In this document: positions 23,124-31,126 of the stretch, in pieces
Layout: every line of letters starts with the position of its first letter
How positions within the stretch are numbered: the stretch's first letter is position 1
Assembly: GCA_026398815.1 (NCBI GenBank)
Contig: JAPLSA010000017.1
Coordinates: 620,001-684,000 of the forward strand
DNA from: Gammaproteobacteria bacterium
GTDB taxonomy: Bacteria; Pseudomonadota; Gammaproteobacteria; Nevskiales; Nevskiaceae
DNA length: 64,000 nucleotides
Reading direction: 5' to 3'
Position numbers and translations under genes: made by a program
Notes under the pieces: generated by a model
Database searches by the model: none
Told to the model about the DNA's origin: nothing
Seen by the model: the letters and a program-made list of their open reading frames with translations, nothing else

Positions 23124-24953
23124 ATGAACGACACCCCGGGCTACGCGCTGCTCGGCACCATCGACGACCCGGCCGCGCTGCGCGCCCTGCCGGCCGAGCG
23201 GCTGCCGCAGCTGGCCCACGAAGTTCGCCGCTGCCTGATCGAGACAGTGGCCCGCGTCGGCGGCCATTTCGCGGCCAGCCTCGGCGTCATCGAGCTGACC
23301 CTGGCCCTGCACCGGGTGTTCGACACGCCGCGCGATGCGCTGGTCTGGGACATCGGCCACCAGGCCTACGCCCACAAGATCCTGACCGGCCGCCGCGCGC
23401 GGCTGGAAACGATCCGCCGGCACGGCGGCCTGGCGCCGTTCCTGGATCGCAGCGAAAGCCGGCACGACGCTTTCGGCGGCGGCCACGCCGGCACCGCGAT
23501 CTCGGCAGCAGCCGGCTTCGCGGTCGCCGAGCGGCTGCAGCCGGCCGGCCGGCGCAGCATCGCGGTGATCGGCGACGGCGGCTTCACTGCCGGCATGGCC
23601 TTCGAGGCGATGAACCACGCCGGCCAGCTCGGGCTCGACCTGCTGGTGGTGTTCAACGACAACGACCTGTCGATCTCGGAGAACGTCGGCGCACTGCGCG
23701 ACACCGTGGCGCGGCAGCTGGGCCGGCCGCTGCCGGCCGCTGGCGAGGGCTCGCTGGCAGCGCTGGTCGCCGCGCTCGGCTTCACTTATTCGGGGCCGGT
23801 CGACGGCCATGACCTGGACGCGCTGCTGCCGGCGCTCGACCGGCTCCGGTCGGCGCCGGGGCCGCAGTTCCTGCACGTGGTCACGGTCAAGGGCAAGGGT
23901 TACCCGCCGGCGGAAGCCGACCCGATCGCCTTCCACGGCGTCACCCGCTTCGACCCGGTGACCGGCGCGCTGCCGGCCCCGGCCGGCCCGGCCAGCTACT
24001 CAGAGCTGTTCGGCGACTGGCTGACCCAGGCCGCAGCGGCCGATGCCCGGGTGGTCGCGATCACGCCGGCGATGCGCGAGGGCTCCGGCCTGGTCGGCTT
24101 CGCCCGGGCCTTTCCGCAGCGCCATTTCGACGCCGGCATCGCCGAGCAGCACGCGGTGACGCTGGCCGCCGGCATGGCCTGCGCCGGCCTGCGGCCGGTG
24201 GTGGCGATCTACTCGACCTTCCTGCAGCGGGCGCTCGACCAGCTGATCCACGACGTCGCGATCCAGAACCTGCCGGTGCTGTTCGCGGTCGACCGCGGCG
24301 GGCTGGTCGGCGCCGACGGCGCGACCCACCACGGCGCCTTCGATCTCGGCCTGCTGCGGATGATCCCGAACCTGGTCGTGATGGCGCCGAGCGACGAGCA
24401 GGAATGCCGCCGGATGCTCGCCACCGGCCTCGCCCACGACGGCCCGAGCGCGGTCCGCTACCCGCGCGGCCACGGCCCCGGCGCGGCGCTGGCGGCGGCC
24501 GAGCCGCTGCCGATCGGCCGTGGCCGCATCCTGCGCCGCAGCGCCAAACGGCGGCCGCACAGCGTGGCGCTGATCGGCGTCGGTGCACTGCTGGCGACGG
24601 CGCTGGAAGTCGCCCCGCTGCTCGATGCCACGGTGGCCGACCTGCGTTTCGTCAAGCCGCTCGACGAGGCGCTGCTCGCCGAGCTGGCGCGCGATCACGC
24701 GCTGCTGGTGACCCTGGAAGACAACGCGCTGGCCGGCGGCGCCGGCAGCGCGATCAGCGAATGGCTGATCACCCAGCGGGCCGGCTGCGCGCTGCTGAAT
24801 CTCGGCCTGCCGGACCGCTTCGTCGGCCACGGCAGCCGCGAACAGCTGCTGGCCGACTGCGGGCTCGATGCCGCCGGCGTGCTGCGCGCGATCCAGGGCC
24901 GGCTGCGCGGTCTCGGCGGCAGCAGCACCAGCGCCGGTCACGGCGCGCCATGA
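23124..24953 (+). CDS. dxs: 1-deoxy-D-xylulose-5-phosphate synthase (divergent)
   Basis: The 609-residue protein has the transketolase-like order. The N-terminal thiamine-diphosphate domain contains WDIGHQAYAHKILTGRR, FGGGHAGTAISAA, GDGGFTAGMAFEAMNHAG and FNDNDLSISENVGAL. The central pyrimidine domain contains FDAGIAEQHAVTLAAGMAC, VDRGGLVGADGATHHGAFDL and SAVRYPRGHG, and a C-terminal domain follows. Several normally strict positions differ (GHSST is GHAGT; SISPN is SISEN), so it is a divergent paralogue. It catalyses pyruvate + glyceraldehyde-3-phosphate to DXP for isoprenoids. Its stop overlaps the next start (ATGA), linking precursor supply to the polyprenyl-phosphate sugar genes that follow. 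Confidence 0.88.
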   Translation: MNDTPGYALLGTIDDPAALRALPAERLPQLAHEVRRCLIETVARVGGHFAASLGVIELTLALHRVFDTPRDALVWDIGHQAYAHKILTGRRARLETIRRHGGLAPFLDRSESRHDAFGGGHAGTAISAAAGFAVAERLQPAGRRSIAVIGDGGFTAGMAFEAMNHAGQLGLDLLVVFNDNDLSISENVGALRDTVARQLGRPLPAAGEGSLAALVAALGFTYSGPVDGHDLDALLPALDRLRSAPGPQFLHVVTVKGKGYPPAEADPIAFHGVTRFDPVTGALPAPAGPASYSELFGDWLTQAAAADARVVAITPAMREGSGLVGFARAFPQRHFDAGIAEQHAVTLAAGMACAGLRPVVAIYSTFLQRALDQLIHDVAIQNLPVLFAVDRGGLVGADGATHHGAFDLGLLRMIPNLVVMAPSDEQECRRMLATGLAHDGPSAVRYPRGHGPGAALAAAEPLPIGRGRILRRSAKRRPHSVALIGVGALLATALEVAPLLDATVADLRFVKPLDEALLAELARDHALLVTLEDNALAGGAGSAISEWLITQRAGCALLNLGLPDRFVGHGSREQLLADCGLDAAGVLRAIQGRLRGLGGSSTSAGHGAP

Positions 24954-25939
24954 ACGGCGCAGCCGAGCCGGCGCTGCGGCTGTCCGGCAGCCGGCGGCGG
25001 GCGCTGATCGCCACCGCCGCCATCGGCGTGCTGGTCTATCTGGCCGCCGCGCTGGTCACCGATGCCTCCCGCCTGCAAGCGGCGCTGCGGGCGCTCGGCA
25101 TCGGCGGCTGCCTGCTGGTGCTCGGCGCCTCGCTGCTGAACTACCTGCTGCGCTTCGAACGCTGGTCGCGCTATCTGCGCCGGCTCGGCCACCCGCTGCC
25201 GCGCGGCCGCCACCTGCTGGTCTATCTGTGCGGCTTCGCGTTCACCGTCAGCCCGGCGAAGGCCGGTGAAGCGGTACGCGCGCTGTACCTGCGCGAACAC
25301 GGCGTGGCCTATGCCGATTCGATCGCCGCGCTGTTCGTCGAGCGCCTGCTCGACCTGCTCGCGATCGCGCTGCTGGCCGGCCTGTTCGTGCTCGGCGCGC
25401 GCGCCTACTGGCCGGCGCTGGCTGGCGCGCTGCTGCTGACGGCGGCGCTGCTCGCGGTGATCGGCCGGCCGGCCACCAGCCGCCTGCTCGACCGCTTCGC
25501 CGCCGCCCGCAGCGGCCGCAGCCGCCGGGCGCTGGCCGGCCTCGCCGACCTGCTGCGCGCCTCCCGGCGGCTGCTGTCGCCCGGCCTGCTGGCCGGCGGG
25601 CTCGGGCTCGGCCTGATCGCCTGGGGCGTCGAAGGCGTCGGCCTGTACTGGATCTGCGCCGGGCTGGACCTGCCGGTCACGCTGCTGACCGCGATCGGCA
25701 TCTACGGCATCGCGGTGCTGGCCGGCGGCGTCGCCTTCTTCATGCCGGGCGGCATCGGCGGCCTCGAAGTGGTGATGCCGGCGCTGCTGGTGGCCCAGGG
25801 CGTGCCGCTGGCCACCGCCGTGCTGGCGATGCTGCTGTGCCGGCTGGCCACCCTGTGGTTCGCGGTGCTGCTGGGCCTGCTGGCCGCCGCCGTGCTGGAA
25901 GCGCGGCCGGAACGCCTGCCGCCGGTGGCCACGCGATGA
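24950..25939 (+). CDS. Integral membrane flippase-like protein (LPG synthase TM/YbhN/AglD family)
   Basis: The 329-residue, highly hydrophobic protein has about seven to eight helices. Family marks are LNYLLRFERWSRYLRRLGH (about 63-81), the TVSPAKAGEAVRALYLRE block (about 98-115), VERLLDLLAIALL and the C-terminal FMPGGIGGLEVVMPALL. This is the COG0392 membrane domain without the synthase half. Such proteins are proposed to move lipid-linked sugars across the inner membrane. Coupled by ATGA on both sides, it most likely handles the polyprenyl-phosphate sugar made by the three genes downstream. Confidence 0.78.
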   Translation: MNGAAEPALRLSGSRRRALIATAAIGVLVYLAAALVTDASRLQAALRALGIGGCLLVLGASLLNYLLRFERWSRYLRRLGHPLPRGRHLLVYLCGFAFTVSPAKAGEAVRALYLREHGVAYADSIAALFVERLLDLLAIALLAGLFVLGARAYWPALAGALLLTAALLAVIGRPATSRLLDRFAAARSGRSRRALAGLADLLRASRRLLSPGLLAGGLGLGLIAWGVEGVGLYWICAGLDLPVTLLTAIGIYGIAVLAGGVAFFMPGGIGGLEVVMPALLVAQGVPLATAVLAMLLCRLATLWFAVLLGLLAAAVLEARPERLPPVATR

Positions 25940-27390
25940 ACGCCCAGGTGAACGCCCCGACGCCGCCCGAGGCCGAAACGCAGCTGCCGCTGTGCGTCGA
26001 TCTCGACGGCACGCTGACGCCGGTCGACACGCTGCACGAAACCGCGCTGGCGCTGGCGCGGCTCCAGCCGCTGGCGCTGCTGGCACTGCCGCGCTGGCTG
26101 GCCGGCGGCCGGGCGCGGCTCAAGCACGAGCTGTCGCAGCGGGTGCAGATCGATGTCAGCCACCTGCCCTATCGGCGCGACCTGCTCGAATGGCTGCGCA
26201 GCGAACGCAGCCGGGGCCGCCGACTGGTGCTGGCGACCGCCGCCGACCGGCGCATCGCCGAAGCCGTGGCCGCGCATCTCGGCCTGTTCGACGAGGTGAT
26301 CGCCACCGATGCCGGCGACAACCTGGCCGGTGCCGGCAAGCGCGCCGCCCTGGTCCGCCGCTTCGGCGAGCAGGGTTTCGACTACGTCGGCGACGATCCG
26401 GTCGACCTGAAGGTCTGGCCGGCGGCGCGGCAGGCGATCGTGGTCGGCGATGCCGGGCTGGCCGCCCGCGCCGCCCGGCTGGCCGCACCCGGCCCGGTGT
26501 TCGCGACCGCGCCGGCCTCGCCGGAGCTGTGGCTGAAGGCGGCGCGCCTGTACCAGTGGGTCAAGAACCTGCTGATCCTGGTGCCGGCGCTGCTGTCGCA
26601 CCGGATCGCCGAAGCGGCGGTGCTGCGCGAGGCGCTGCTGGCCTTCCTGGCCTTCGGGCTGTGCGCGTCGAGCGTCTACCTGATCAACGACCTGCTCGAT
26701 CTCGACGCCGACCGCCGCCATCCGCGCAAGCGCAGGCGGCCGTTCGCCAGCGGCGCGCTGCCGGCCCGCCAGGGCGCGCTGGCGGCGCTGCTGCTGGCGC
26801 TGGCAGCAGCGGCCGTGGCGCTGGAGGTCGGCCTCGCCTTCAGTGCGGTGCTGGCCGCCTACTACGCCTGCACCGGCGCCTATTCGCTGCGCCTGAAACG
26901 CGCGCCGATCGTCGACGTGATGATGCTGGCCGGCCTGTACACGATCCGCATCGTCGCCGGCGGCGTCGCCACCGGCGTCGAGGTCACCTTCTGGCTGCTG
27001 GCCTTCTCGATGTTCATGTTCCTGAGCCTGGCGGTGGTCAAGCGCTACGCCGAGCTGCACGACGCCGCCCGCGCCGGCCTGACCCAGGCCGCCGGGCGCG
27101 GCTACGGCGCAGCCGACCTGCCACTGCTGCTTGCCCTCGGGACGGCGTCGGGCTTCGCGGCGATCGTGGTGCTGGCGCTGTACATCAACAGCCCGCAGTC
27201 GCAGGCGCTGTACGGCGATCCCCGGCCGCTGTGGCTGATCTGCCCGCTGCTGCTGTACTGGGTCTGCCGGGTCTGGCTGCTGACCACGCGCGGCCGGATG
27301 CACGACGACCCGATCCTGTTCGCGATGCGCGACCGCACCAGCCTGCTGATCATCGGCCTGATGGCGCTGACCGTGCTGGCGGCCGTGTGA
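25936..27390 (+). CDS. HAD phosphatase-UbiA prenyltransferase fusion (polyprenyl-phosphate phosphoribosyltransferase-like)
   Basis: The 484-residue protein has two parts. Residues about 15-195 are a haloacid-dehalogenase domain (CVDLDGTLTPVDTLHE nucleophile motif, LATAADRRIAE, VGDDPVDLKVWP). Residues about 200-484 are a UbiA-type prenyltransferase with the Asp-rich motif NDLLDLDADRRHP (about 253-265), YSLRLKRAPIVDVMMLAGLYTIRI and eight or nine helices. The UbiA half resembles mycobacterial DPPR synthase (Rv3806c), which transfers phosphoribose from PRPP to polyprenyl phosphate. The HAD half could then remove the 5-phosphate. It is flanked by overlapping genes, with a TGATG junction to the DprE1-like gene. 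Confidence 0.8.
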   Translation: MNAQVNAPTPPEAETQLPLCVDLDGTLTPVDTLHETALALARLQPLALLALPRWLAGGRARLKHELSQRVQIDVSHLPYRRDLLEWLRSERSRGRRLVLATAADRRIAEAVAAHLGLFDEVIATDAGDNLAGAGKRAALVRRFGEQGFDYVGDDPVDLKVWPAARQAIVVGDAGLAARAARLAAPGPVFATAPASPELWLKAARLYQWVKNLLILVPALLSHRIAEAAVLREALLAFLAFGLCASSVYLINDLLDLDADRRHPRKRRRPFASGALPARQGALAALLLALAAAAVALEVGLAFSAVLAAYYACTGAYSLRLKRAPIVDVMMLAGLYTIRIVAGGVATGVEVTFWLLAFSMFMFLSLAVVKRYAELHDAARAGLTQAAGRGYGAADLPLLLALGTASGFAAIVVLALYINSPQSQALYGDPRPLWLICPLLLYWVCRVWLLTTRGRMHDDPILFAMRDRTSLLIIGLMALTVLAAV

Positions 27391-28703
27391 TGCGCGGCAG
27401 CCCGTCATGGGGGCGGCTGCCCGGTGCCGAGCCGCAATGGCTGGCCATCGGCAGCCGCCACCAGGCGCTGCCGGAGCGCGCGTCGATGCTGCCCTGGGGT
27501 AACGGCCGCAGCTACGGCGATTCCTGCCGCAACGACGGCGGCGTGCTGCTCGCGGCCGGCGCGCTCGACCGCTACATCGCCTTCGATCCGGCGACCGGCA
27601 TCATCGAGGTCGAGGCCGGCGTGCAGCTGGCCGCCATCATCGCGCTGGCGCTGCCGCACGGCTGGTTTCCGGCGGTGACGCCGGGCACCCGCTGGGTCAC
27701 CGTCGGCGGCTGCATCGCCAACGACGTGCACGGCAAGAACCACCACCGGGCCGGCAGCTTCGGCCACCACCTGCTCGATTTCGAGCTGCTGCGGTCCGAT
27801 GGCACGGTGCTGCATTGCTCGCCGACCGAACACCGCGACTGGTTCGACGCCACCATCGGCGGCCTGGGCCTGACCGGGCTGATCCGCCGCGCCCGGATGC
27901 AGCTGCAGCGCGTCGGCGGCCCCTGGCTCCGGGGCGACAGCCTGCGCTTCGGCAGCCTCGCCGAGTTCTTCGCGCTCTCGGCCTGCTCCGAGCCCGACTA
28001 CGCCTACACCGTGGCCTGGCTGGACTGCTCGGCCAGCGGCCGGCACCGCGGGCGCGGCATCTTCCTGCGCGCCAACCACGCGCCGGCTACCGTCGCCGGC
28101 CCGCAGCAGGAAGCCGCCGGGCGGGCGCTGCGGCTGCCGTTCACGCCGCCGCTGTCGGCGGTCAATCGCCTGAGCCTGCGCGCCTTCAACACGCTCTACT
28201 TCCACCGCCCGGCAGCGCAGGCCCGCGAGCGGCTGTGGCACTACCGGCCATTCTTCTATCCGCTCGATGCCATTGCCGACTGGAACCGGCTGTACGGCCC
28301 GCGCGGTTTCTACCAGTACCAGTGCGTGCTGCCGGCGGCCGACGCCGAGACCGTGCTGGACGAGATGCTGGCGCGCATCGCCGCCTCCGGCCTTGGCTCG
28401 TTCCTGGTGGTGCTGAAGACCTTCGGCGCGCAGCGCTCGCGCGGCCTGCTGTCGTTTGCAAGGCCGGGCGTGACCCTGGCGCTGGACTTCCCGAACCGCG
28501 GCGCGGCAACCCTGGCGCTGCTTGATGCGCTCGACCGGCTGACCCTCGACGCCGGCGGCGCGGTGTACCCGGCCAAGGACGCCCGGATGTCGGCCGCCGC
28601 CTTCCAGCAGTACTTTCCGCAGTGGCAGGCCTTCGCCCGCTACATCGATCCGAAATTCTCGTCGTCGTTCTGGCGGCGAGTCACCGGCAGCACGACGGCA
28701 TGA
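27390..28703 (+). CDS. DprE1-like FAD-linked polyprenylphosphoryl-ribose oxidase
   Basis: The 437-residue protein belongs to the vanillyl-alcohol-oxidase FAD family. The FAD segment MLPWGNGRSYGDSCRNDGG (about 35-53), VTPGTRWVTVGGCIANDVHGKNHH (about 97-120) and GGLGLTGLI match DprE1, as does the C-terminal GGAVYPAKDARM with the active-site Lys. DprE1 oxidises the 2-hydroxyl of polyprenyl-phosphoryl-ribose, the first half of epimerisation to arabinose. At the position of the mycobacterial benzothiazinone-reactive Cys the local sequence reads LALDF, suggesting Ala. Start ATG 27390 overlaps the previous stop by one base; its own stop overlaps the DprE2-like start. Confidence 0.85.
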   Translation: MRGSPSWGRLPGAEPQWLAIGSRHQALPERASMLPWGNGRSYGDSCRNDGGVLLAAGALDRYIAFDPATGIIEVEAGVQLAAIIALALPHGWFPAVTPGTRWVTVGGCIANDVHGKNHHRAGSFGHHLLDFELLRSDGTVLHCSPTEHRDWFDATIGGLGLTGLIRRARMQLQRVGGPWLRGDSLRFGSLAEFFALSACSEPDYAYTVAWLDCSASGRHRGRGIFLRANHAPATVAGPQQEAAGRALRLPFTPPLSAVNRLSLRAFNTLYFHRPAAQARERLWHYRPFFYPLDAIADWNRLYGPRGFYQYQCVLPAADAETVLDEMLARIAASGLGSFLVVLKTFGAQRSRGLLSFARPGVTLALDFPNRGAATLALLDALDRLTLDAGGAVYPAKDARMSAAAFQQYFPQWQAFARYIDPKFSSSFWRRVTGSTTA

Positions 28704-29437
28704 GACGAATCCTGATCATGGGCGCGACCTCGGCGATCGCCGAAGCCACCGCCCGCGAGTTCGCCGCCCTGGGCGCGGCGCTGTTCCTGGTCGGCCGCGA
28801 CAGCGCCCGCCTGTCGGCGATCGCCGATGACCTGCGACTGCGCGGCGCCTCCCAGGTCGACACCCAGGTGATGGACGCCCGGGCACTGGACGACTATCCG
28901 CAGCTGGTCGACGCAGCCAGCGCCCGTCTCGGCGGGCTGGACACTGCGCTGATCGCCCACGGCACGCTGACCGACCAGGCCGCCGCGCAGGCCAGCATCG
29001 CGCTGCTGGACGACGAATTCCGGGTCAACGCGCTGAGCCAGATGGCGCTGTGCACCGTGCTCGGCAACCGCTTCGAGGCCCAGGGCCACGGCTGCATCGC
29101 GGTGATTTCCTCGGTGGCCGGCGATCGCGGCCGGCAGTCGAACTACGTCTACGGCGCGGCCAAGGCCGCCGTCACGGCCTTCACCAGCGGCCTGCGCCAG
29201 CGCCTGCATCCGAAGGGCGTGGTGGTGCTGACGATCAAGCCCGGCTTCGTCGACACGCCGATGACCGCCACCTTCCGCAAGGGACCGCTGTGGGCGACGC
29301 CGGCGCAGGTCGCGCGGACCATCGTCCGCGCCATCCAGCAGCGCCGGGCCGTGCTCTACACGCCGTGGTTCTGGTGGCCGATCATGCTGATCATCCGCCA
29401 CCTGCCGGAAGCGCTGTTCCGCCGGCTCCGGCTCTAG
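28700..29437 (+). CDS. DprE2-like short-chain dehydrogenase (keto-arabinose reductase)
   Basis: The 245-residue SDR has the nucleotide loop MGATSAIAEATARE (about 7-20), the LIAHG segment in place of NNAG, the catalytic Ser (ISSVAGD, about 136) and YxxxK (YVYGAAKAA, about 149-153). The hydrophobic C-terminus (WFWWPIMLIIRHLPEALF) is typical of DprE2, which acts at the membrane. It would reduce the DprE1 keto product with NAD(P)H to polyprenyl-phosphoryl-arabinose. It is the last gene of the dxs operon, and its 3' end overlaps the convergent cytochrome gene by 47 bp. Confidence 0.82.
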   Translation: MRRILIMGATSAIAEATAREFAALGAALFLVGRDSARLSAIADDLRLRGASQVDTQVMDARALDDYPQLVDAASARLGGLDTALIAHGTLTDQAAAQASIALLDDEFRVNALSQMALCTVLGNRFEAQGHGCIAVISSVAGDRGRQSNYVYGAAKAAVTAFTSGLRQRLHPKGVVVLTIKPGFVDTPMTATFRKGPLWATPAQVARTIVRAIQQRRAVLYTPWFWWPIMLIIRHLPEALFRRLRL

Positions 29438-31121
29438 GTTCGGCCGCAACCGGGGCTGCCGCCTCGGCCGGCACGGCCGGGGGCGCGTCTGCCGGTGTTG
29501 CCGCCGGCGCCGCCGGCTTCGGTGCCGGCCCCATCACCGGCCCTTCGGCCTGATGGAAACGATGGCAGTCGATGCAGGTCGACGGAATGCGGCGGTCGTC
29601 GCCGGCACCGCCGTGGCAGCTCTGGCAGCCGGTCATCGGCGGCAGCAGCAGGTCCTCGGCATGGCTCGACTGCGCGGCGCCGTGGCAATCCTTGCAGGCC
29701 ACCCACTGGTGCGGCGCGTGGCTGAATTGCGCATGCACCAGCCAGCTGCTGCGCAGCCGCGGCTTGATCAGCTCGGCCAGCCCGTCCGGGCGCGGACTGA
29801 ACTGGTGGCAGCTGCCGCACAGGCCGCGCTCGATGAGGTCATCGACAGTGCCGGTGGCCGCGCGCGTGTCGAGGTCGCGCTCGGCCTGCTCGCCGGGTCG
29901 CCGGCGCGCCGCCGGCTCCGGCAGCTCGGGCCGGGCCAGCAGGCCCTTGTCGAACGCCGGCTGCAGCAGTGCGCGGGCGGTGGCGAGATCGCCGTGCGGC
30001 ACGGTCAGCGGACCGGCTGCGGTTTCCAGCTTCAGCGCATGGCAGGACTGGCAATGCGTCTCGTAGCGGATTGCCGGGAAGCCGGGCTCGCCGCGCGCCG
30101 CCGCGTGGCAGGACGCGCACTGCAGCACTTCGCGCCCCTTCGCGCCGCGGATGCCGGCGGGATCGAGGTGCAGGTCATGCGGGAACTTGAGCCCCGGGTC
30201 GTCACGGGGCGGCGCGTCCGGCGCCAGCCGCTGCTCGGACCAGGCCCCGGTCGCCGGATCGCGATGGTTGACGGTCGGCCGGAACGCTGGATGGCGGTCG
30301 GCGAAATCGACGGCGGCGCCGCCGAGTTGCCACTGACGACTGCGCGTCTCGCTGCCGTGGCAGTCGGTGCAGGTCGCCGGATGTGCCGGCAGCACCGCGT
30401 GCGGCCCGCCGTGCTCCAGGTGGCAGCTGGCACAGCGGCTGCTGTCGAGGCCGGTGTCTTTCAGCAGGCCGGCGTCGGCCATGTGGTGGCGGATGCCGCC
30501 GTGACAGCTCAGGCAGCTGCTGTCGCGCACCGCCACGAACAGCGTGTCGTGACAGCTGTCGCAGCGGTCCTGCAGGTGGCGATGGGCATGGCTGAGCGGC
30601 CCGGACGACCACAGCCGCTCGGTCGGCAGCAGGCGGGCCACCGAGGCCGGCAGCGGCAGCGCGCGGAACAGCAGCGGCAGCAGCAGGGCCAGCAGCAGCA
30701 CGGCGACGGCACCGATCAGCGCCGGCCGGCGCATCCTGAGGCCGGTGTCGCCCAGGCTCAGGCGGCTCCGCTGCAGGCGATCGGCATTGCCGGTGTCGGT
30801 CGCCAGCACCCGCAGCGCGTCGCCGCTTTCGGCGGCCTGCACGGCCAGCCGCCAGCTGCCGACCTCGAGGTGATCGCCGACCCGCGCCTCGAACGCGCCG
30901 GTGACCACCGGGCCGTCGTTGAGGCGCACGCCGATCGACGACAGGCATTCGACGCCGAGCCGATCGGCCGCCAACGCGGTGAGGCGCAGGTGCTGGGCCG
31001 CGACCCGCAGGCCGGTGAGGACGACGGCATTGGCCGGCGCGCGGCCGACGGTCGCGGCGCCGTCATGCTGCGACTCGCGAACGCTGCCATCCCGGCGCGG
31101 GATCCTGACGATCAGTTGCAT
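29391..31121 (-). CDS. FHA domain-transmembrane-deca-haem cytochrome c
   Basis: The 576-residue protein is an unusual fusion. Residues 1-95 look like a forkhead-associated domain (ATVGRAPANAVVLTGL, then HLRL, LNDGPV and GDHLEVGSWRL) with no signal peptide. One membrane helix follows (about 133-153, LIGAVAVLLLALLLPLLF). A periplasmic region then carries ten CxxCH haem sites: CDSCH, CLSCH, CASCH, CTDCH, CASCH, CQSCH, CGSCH, CKDCH, CQSCH and CIDCH. A Pro/Ala-rich tail ends the protein. FHA domains bind phosphothreonine in the cytoplasm, so the layout implies inside signalling to an outside electron carrier. It is the last gene of the six-gene redox operon, 5 bp after the cytochrome b gene. The tail lies over the 3' end of the SDR gene on the other strand. 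Confidence 0.85.
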   Translation of the reverse strand: MQLIVRIPRRDGSVRESQHDGAATVGRAPANAVVLTGLRVAAQHLRLTALAADRLGVECLSSIGVRLNDGPVVTGAFEARVGDHLEVGSWRLAVQAAESGDALRVLATDTGNADRLQRSRLSLGDTGLRMRRPALIGAVAVLLLALLLPLLFRALPLPASVARLLPTERLWSSGPLSHAHRHLQDRCDSCHDTLFVAVRDSSCLSCHGGIRHHMADAGLLKDTGLDSSRCASCHLEHGGPHAVLPAHPATCTDCHGSETRSRQWQLGGAAVDFADRHPAFRPTVNHRDPATGAWSEQRLAPDAPPRDDPGLKFPHDLHLDPAGIRGAKGREVLQCASCHAAARGEPGFPAIRYETHCQSCHALKLETAAGPLTVPHGDLATARALLQPAFDKGLLARPELPEPAARRRPGEQAERDLDTRAATGTVDDLIERGLCGSCHQFSPRPDGLAELIKPRLRSSWLVHAQFSHAPHQWVACKDCHGAAQSSHAEDLLLPPMTGCQSCHGGAGDDRRIPSTCIDCHRFHQAEGPVMGPAPKPAAPAATPADAPPAVPAEAAAPVAAEPRAGAGGTALPAGGG

Positions 31122-31126
31122 CCGGA

